A stretch of DNA of 64,000 bases. It comes from Erwinia sp. E_sp_B01_1. GTDB lineage: Bacteria > Pseudomonadota > Gammaproteobacteria > Enterobacterales > Enterobacteriaceae. Each line of letters begins with the position of its first letter. Within the stretch, counting starts at the first letter, position 1. Location of the stretch: NCBI RefSeq assembly GCF_036865545.1, contig NZ_CP142208.1:3100001-3164000 (forward strand), read 5' to 3'. Below, piece after piece: positions 60,666 to 64,000 of the stretch. A program made the position numbers and the translations under genes. The notes beneath the pieces were generated by a model. That model was not told the origin of the DNA and made no database searches. It saw only the letters and a list, made by a program, of their open reading frames with translations.

Positions 60666-60679
60666 TAAGATTAATCCTG
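60666..60679. promoter_or_regulatory. Candidate RcsAB box of the EPS operon
   Basis: On the minus strand CAGGATTAATCTTA agrees with the inverted RcsAB consensus TAGGAATATTCTTA at 11 of 14 positions. It lies about 550 bases upstream of amsG, close to the distance reported for RcsAB binding at E. amylovora amsG. It fits phosphorelay control of EPS. Confidence 0.6.
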
Positions 60680-60766
60680 AACGGATTGTCGGAACACGCT
60701 AAGTATCGCCTGAATCATTTCACTTACCTATGCGAATAGTCTTGAAATCTCTGGCACGTTAATACT

Positions 60767-60780
60767 CAGGATTTTTCTTA
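60767..60780. promoter_or_regulatory. Second RcsAB-like box, near yegH promoter
   Basis: CAGGATTTTTCTTA matches the same consensus at 11 of 14. It ends 10 bases before the -35 of the yegH promoter candidate and could serve yegH, the EPS operon or both. Confidence 0.4.
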
Positions 60781-60790
60781 GTAATTTACT

Positions 60791-60819
60791 TTGCTGACTA
60801 TCCCGTGAGTGGCGATAAT
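60791..60819 (+). promoter_or_regulatory. Candidate yegH promoter
   Basis: TTGCTG (60791-60796) and GATAAT (60814-60819) are 17 bases apart, about 98 bases upstream of the yegH start. The -10 box matches five of six positions. Confidence 0.5.
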
Positions 60820-60916
60820 CTGAGCGTTAGTTTGTGCTGCTTCCCGTTTATTTGTGGAATGGCCTGCGATTCACTATCATCAGGGCAATTCTTTAAATCT
60901 TTACAGGTGAGTGACA

Positions 60917-62500
60917 ATGTTTGAGTGGATCGTCGATCCTTCTGTCTGGGCCGGTTTGGTGACCCTTATCGTTTTAGAACTGGTCCTGGGCATTGATAAC
61001 CTTGTCTTTATAGCCATTCTGGCGGAAAAACTCCCCCCTGCCCTGCGCGACAGGGCGCGTGTAACCGGCCTGATGCTGGCGCTGGTGATGCGTTTATTGC
61101 TGCTGGCCTCTATATCCTGGCTCTCTTCCCTTACGTCACCGTTTTTCACCTTAATCGGACACCCTTTCAGTGCCCGTGACCTGATCATGCTGGTGGGCGG
61201 CGTCTTTTTACTGTTCAAAGCCACGATGGAACTGAATGAGCGGCTGGAAGGAAAAGATGAGGACGAAAACCCACAAAAGCGTGGTGCTAAATTCTGGCCG
61301 GTAGTCGCGCAAATCGTGGTCCTGGATGCCGTCTTCTCGCTGGACTCGGTGATCACCGCTGTAGGAATGGTGGATGACCTGCCGGTCATGATGGCGGCGG
61401 TGATTATTGCCATCTGCCTGATGCTGCTGGCCAGCAAGCCTTTGACCCGGTTTGTTAACGAACACCCCACCATCGTTATCCTTTGTCTGAGCTTCCTGCT
61501 GATGATTGGCTTCAGCCTGGTGGCCGATGGCTTTGGCTATCACATTCCTAAAGGCTACCTTTATGCGGCTATCGGCTTTTCAATCATTATTGAAGGCCTT
61601 AATCAGCTTGCTCAGTTCAACCGTCGCCGTTTCCTTTCGGCTAAATCGCCGCTGCGTAAACGAACCGCAGAAGCCGTGCTGCGTTTATTACGCGGCAATC
61701 ATGAACACGCCGAGCTGGATGCACAAACGTCCTCTATGGTGGCGGACCATATAGAGAGTCAGGCGGTTTTTAATAAGCAGGAACGCATGATGATTGCGCG
61801 GGTGCTGGGCATGGGTCAGCGCACCGTCAGCAGCATCATGACTTCACGCCATGACGTGGAGCATGTGGACCTCAGTGAATCGCCAGAAAAGATTATGTCG
61901 CTGATCGACCAGAATCAGCACACGCGGATTGTGGTGACCGATAACAGTGACGATCCTCAGGGAGTGGTACATGTTATCGATCTGCTTCAGCAAGCCCTGC
62001 ACAGTGACAGCCTGGATATCCGGGCGTTGATCCGTCAGCCGCTGGTCTTCCCTGAACAGTTAACGCTGCTGCCCGCGCTGGAGCAGTTCCGTAGCGCACG
62101 TACCCACTTTGCTTTTGTAGTCGATGAATTTGGTTCGGTTGAAGGGGTGGTCACCCTGAGTGACGTGATGGAGACCATTGCAGGCAATCTGCCCAACGAG
62201 GGCGAAGCTATCGACCCCCGCTACGACATTCTGCAAAACAGTGACGGCAGCTGGACGGCCAACGGGCATATGCCGCTGGAAGATCTGGTGATGTATCTGG
62301 AACTGCCTTTGAATGAAAAACGGGAATACCACACGCTGGCAGGGTTACTGATGGAGCATATGCAGCGGGTGCCAAAGGAAGGGGAAGAGATTCAGATCGG
62401 CGACTTCCTGTTCCGGACTCTGCAAGTGGAAAGCCATCGCGTACAGAAAGTGCAGATTGTTCCGCAGGCGGCGGCTGAAGAGCCAGATTACGAAGTGTAG
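60917..62500 (+). CDS. yegH: TerC/CBS/CorC membrane protein YegH
   Basis: A 527-residue inner-membrane protein. The TerC-like domain (residues 1-230) has about seven spans, with [20 protein letters not shown] and [23 protein letters not shown] carrying acidic metal-binding motifs. CBS domains (about 295-425; [32 protein letters not shown]) and a CorC/HlyC domain (about 440-515) follow. It matches E. coli YegH almost end to end, with the same length from the ATG at 60917; a GTG two codons earlier is in frame. Function is unproven, probably metal-ion related. It lies beside asmA as in E. coli. Confidence 0.93.
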   Translation: MFEWIVDPSVWAGLVTLIVLELVLGIDNLVFIAILAEKLPPALRDRARVTGLMLALVMRLLLLASISWLSSLTSPFFTLIGHPFSARDLIMLVGGVFLLFKATMELNERLEGKDEDENPQKRGAKFWPVVAQIVVLDAVFSLDSVITAVGMVDDLPVMMAAVIIAICLMLLASKPLTRFVNEHPTIVILCLSFLLMIGFSLVADGFGYHIPKGYLYAAIGFSIIIEGLNQLAQFNRRRFLSAKSPLRKRTAEAVLRLLRGNHEHAELDAQTSSMVADHIESQAVFNKQERMMIARVLGMGQRTVSSIMTSRHDVEHVDLSESPEKIMSLIDQNQHTRIVVTDNSDDPQGVVHVIDLLQQALHSDSLDIRALIRQPLVFPEQLTLLPALEQFRSARTHFAFVVDEFGSVEGVVTLSDVMETIAGNLPNEGEAIDPRYDILQNSDGSWTANGHMPLEDLVMYLELPLNEKREYHTLAGLLMEHMQRVPKEGEEIQIGDFLFRTLQVESHRVQKVQIVPQAAAEEPDYEV

Positions 62501-62575
62501 CCCGGCGTCCGGTTGTTCTGCTGGCGCCCCGATGTCAGGGGCGGAACGCTCCGCTGTCCTGCCGCTATAAATAAC

Positions 62576-62599
62576 AACGGGCCGAATCCTCAGCCCGTT
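62576..62599. terminator. Terminator between yegH and asmA
   Basis: AACGGGC / GCCCGTT (with inner CGA / TCA) lies between the converging yegH and asmA stops. T runs are short on both strands, so it is a moderate bidirectional terminator. Confidence 0.6.
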
Positions 62600-62616
62600 C
62601 AGTTCACTCCCCTGCC

Positions 62617-64000
62617 CTACAAATCTTTGATCAGTTTCTGCACCGAGCTGTTCTTGTCGCTTTTCTGATTGCGATCGGACCACTGTTGCAGACGCTTTTT
62701 CGCCTCGTCCTGTAACTGCTGGCGCAGCACCTGATCAACCTGCAATGAGTAGTTCAGCCCTGACCAGGGCCCATAAATGCGTAACGGAACCGGGGTATTC
62801 TGCAGGCGTTTAACCAGCTGGTCATCTCCTTTCCAGCCCTGGGTAACCGTCACACCAAAGGTCAGGTCGGTCTGTTTGTTAGCCAGATTCACCTGCCCTT
62901 TTCCGCTGTAATCCAGCATTGAGGAGCGGCCTTTAAGCCCCGGGAAGGTGAGCAGGCCATTGTCCAGGGTGGCCCTGCCTTTGATCTGCTGGAGATTACT
63001 GCTTTTGGCCACCTCTTCAGATCCGCTGACCCGGTTGCTGTTACGTTCAACTGCCCGCTGGATCATCTGCTGGAAATTCAGTCCGGCCATCTGCGCATTA
63101 CTCAGGCTCACTTCCGCCGTGCCTTGCCAGGCGCGTTTGAAAGCAGGCACCGTCAGCCCGGTTCCCTTAAAGTCTCCCGAGAGGGAGAGATCGCCACTCA
63201 GCGAGGCAGGAAGATCAAAAGCTTTGAGCAAAGGCGCAATCGCAATATTTTCCAGTGCGGGTTGCAGCGTCACCTGGGTCTGCTCGCGGCGGACATCCAC
63301 ACTGCCCGGCAGCGAGAACTGACCATTTCCGGCTTTGCCACTCAGCGTCGCCAGCTGTAATAAGCCATCCTGGCTGGAGGCGTTCATCCTGACCTCGCCA
63401 AAATCCATGCCTCTCCAGCGTAATTTATCCACGACCAGCGCAACTTTGCCGTCCATCGCATTTAACGGAGAGTTGGCATTATCGTGCTCTGCTGGCTGAG
63501 AAATTACCGGGCCAGGCGCTGAACGCTGGACCTGAAGCGTCTGCCCAGCCTCATCGTGGTCAGGCTCAAGACCCAGCAAAGCGTCCATATTCAGTGAGGG
63601 CGAGTGCAGGGCAAGCGCTAACTGTGGCCGTATACCCAGCGTACCGCTGGCGCTGCCATCCAGCTGACTTTCATTGGCCGTAAGCGACAGGTTTTTCAGA
63701 GTGAAAGCCTGGCTGGCCGCCGTCCATTCAGCCTGCATCTTCATCTGGCCCCTGAGCCCTTCCTGCGGCAGGTCCGCACCGGTCATCTGGTAATCAAGCT
63801 GGTTGATTGCGGCACTCAGGCGCTGGGGATACTGGCTGACATCCATATCACTGTTGAGCGAAAGCAGCAGTTCGCGCTGGTCGCGGCTGATCCGGCTACT
63901 CAGTTCAATGTGCGCCTGACGTTTTTTATCCTGGGAAAGCTGAAGGTTGAGATCGCGCAGATTGAGCTGCTCGTCATTGTTCTGCTGCCAGATAAGTAAA
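62617..64000 (-). CDS. asmA: AsmA family outer-membrane assembly protein, partial
   Basis: The C-terminal 460 residues of AsmA; the start is beyond the right edge (reading remains open to 64000). AsmA-like proteins are anchored in the inner membrane and extend a beta-taco groove through the periplasm that is thought to carry lipids to the outer membrane. Visible features are the amphipathic beta-repeat pattern with LDGSASGTLGIRPQLALALHS and QMAGLNFQQMIQRAVERNSNRVSGSEE, and the C-terminal VTVTQGWKGDDQLVKRLQNTPVPLRIYGPWSGLNYSLQVDQVLRQQLQ AsmA-family block. Gene order yegH-asmA is the E. coli order. Confidence 0.93.
   Translation of the reverse strand, partial: LLIWQQNNDEQLNLRDLNLQLSQDKKRQAHIELSSRISRDQRELLLSLNSDMDVSQYPQRLSAAINQLDYQMTGADLPQEGLRGQMKMQAEWTAASQAFTLKNLSLTANESQLDGSASGTLGIRPQLALALHSPSLNMDALLGLEPDHDEAGQTLQVQRSAPGPVISQPAEHDNANSPLNAMDGKVALVVDKLRWRGMDFGEVRMNASSQDGLLQLATLSGKAGNGQFSLPGSVDVRREQTQVTLQPALENIAIAPLLKAFDLPASLSGDLSLSGDFKGTGLTVPAFKRAWQGTAEVSLSNAQMAGLNFQQMIQRAVERNSNRVSGSEEVAKSSNLQQIKGRATLDNGLLTFPGLKGRSSMLDYSGKGQVNLANKQTDLTFGVTVTQGWKGDDQLVKRLQNTPVPLRIYGPWSGLNYSLQVDQVLRQQLQDEAKKRLQQWSDRNQKSDKNSSVQKLIKDL

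Overview
The window is chromosomal DNA of an enterobacterium of the Erwinia/Pantoea group (Erwiniaceae). Three things point there. The backbone follows the E. coli order yeeO, tmaR(yeeX), yeeA, sbmC, dacD, sbcB, plaP, yeeZ, hisLGDCBHAFI, wzz, gnd, O-antigen genes, galF, and then yegH and asmA. A complete amylovoran/stewartan-type exopolysaccharide (EPS) cluster sits next to galF-galE, as in Erwinia amylovora and Pantoea stewartii. The O-antigen and EPS operons both have JUMPstart/ops leaders. The genus is inferred; no rRNA is present.

Layout. 1-3.4 kb: an iron-linked block with the 5' part of a siderophore-interacting protein behind a Fur-like box, an MFS exporter and a YeeO-type MATE exporter. 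3.5-5.1 kb: tmaR and yeeA. 5.3-9.0 kb: a three-gene membrane gluconate-type dehydrogenase (Tat-exported small subunit, GMC flavoprotein, triheme cytochrome c) placed between yeeA and sbmC. 9.1-13.9 kb: sbmC, dacD, an acyltransferase-3 gene and sbcB. 13.9-21.2 kb: a putrescine module made of plaP plus a rearranged puu cluster (puuE-puuA leftward, puuD-puuR-puuB rightward), with puuC and puuP absent here. 21.3-29.6 kb: yeeZ and the his operon with its leader peptide and attenuator. hisC carries a one-base deletion in a G run that breaks its reading frame. 29.9-41.6 kb: wzz, gnd and an AT-rich O-antigen operon (three glycosyltransferases, wzy, wzx, rmlCADB). 41.8-43.8 kb: galE and galF. 43.9-60.9 kb: the EPS cluster, read leftward from amsG to wzx, with a long regulatory region upstream of amsG. 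60.9-64.0 kb: yegH and the 3' part of asmA.

How it works together. RmlBDAC supply dTDP-rhamnose, GalE and GalF control UDP-glucose/galactose, and the two Wzx/Wzy systems build O-antigen (chain length set by Wzz) and EPS (exported by Wza-Wzb-Wzc). Both operons carry the RfaH-recruiting ops element, and the EPS promoter region also has RcsAB-like boxes. The EPS cluster is subdivided by several intrinsic-terminator-like hairpins, so antitermination probably matters.

The most unusual gene is amsF/wceF-like (47965-50181): a signal-peptide-bearing protein with a phage tailspike-type head-binding-like segment and beta-helix body inside the EPS operon. It is the best candidate here for a domesticated phage EPS depolymerase; a P. 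stewartii homologue has been characterised.
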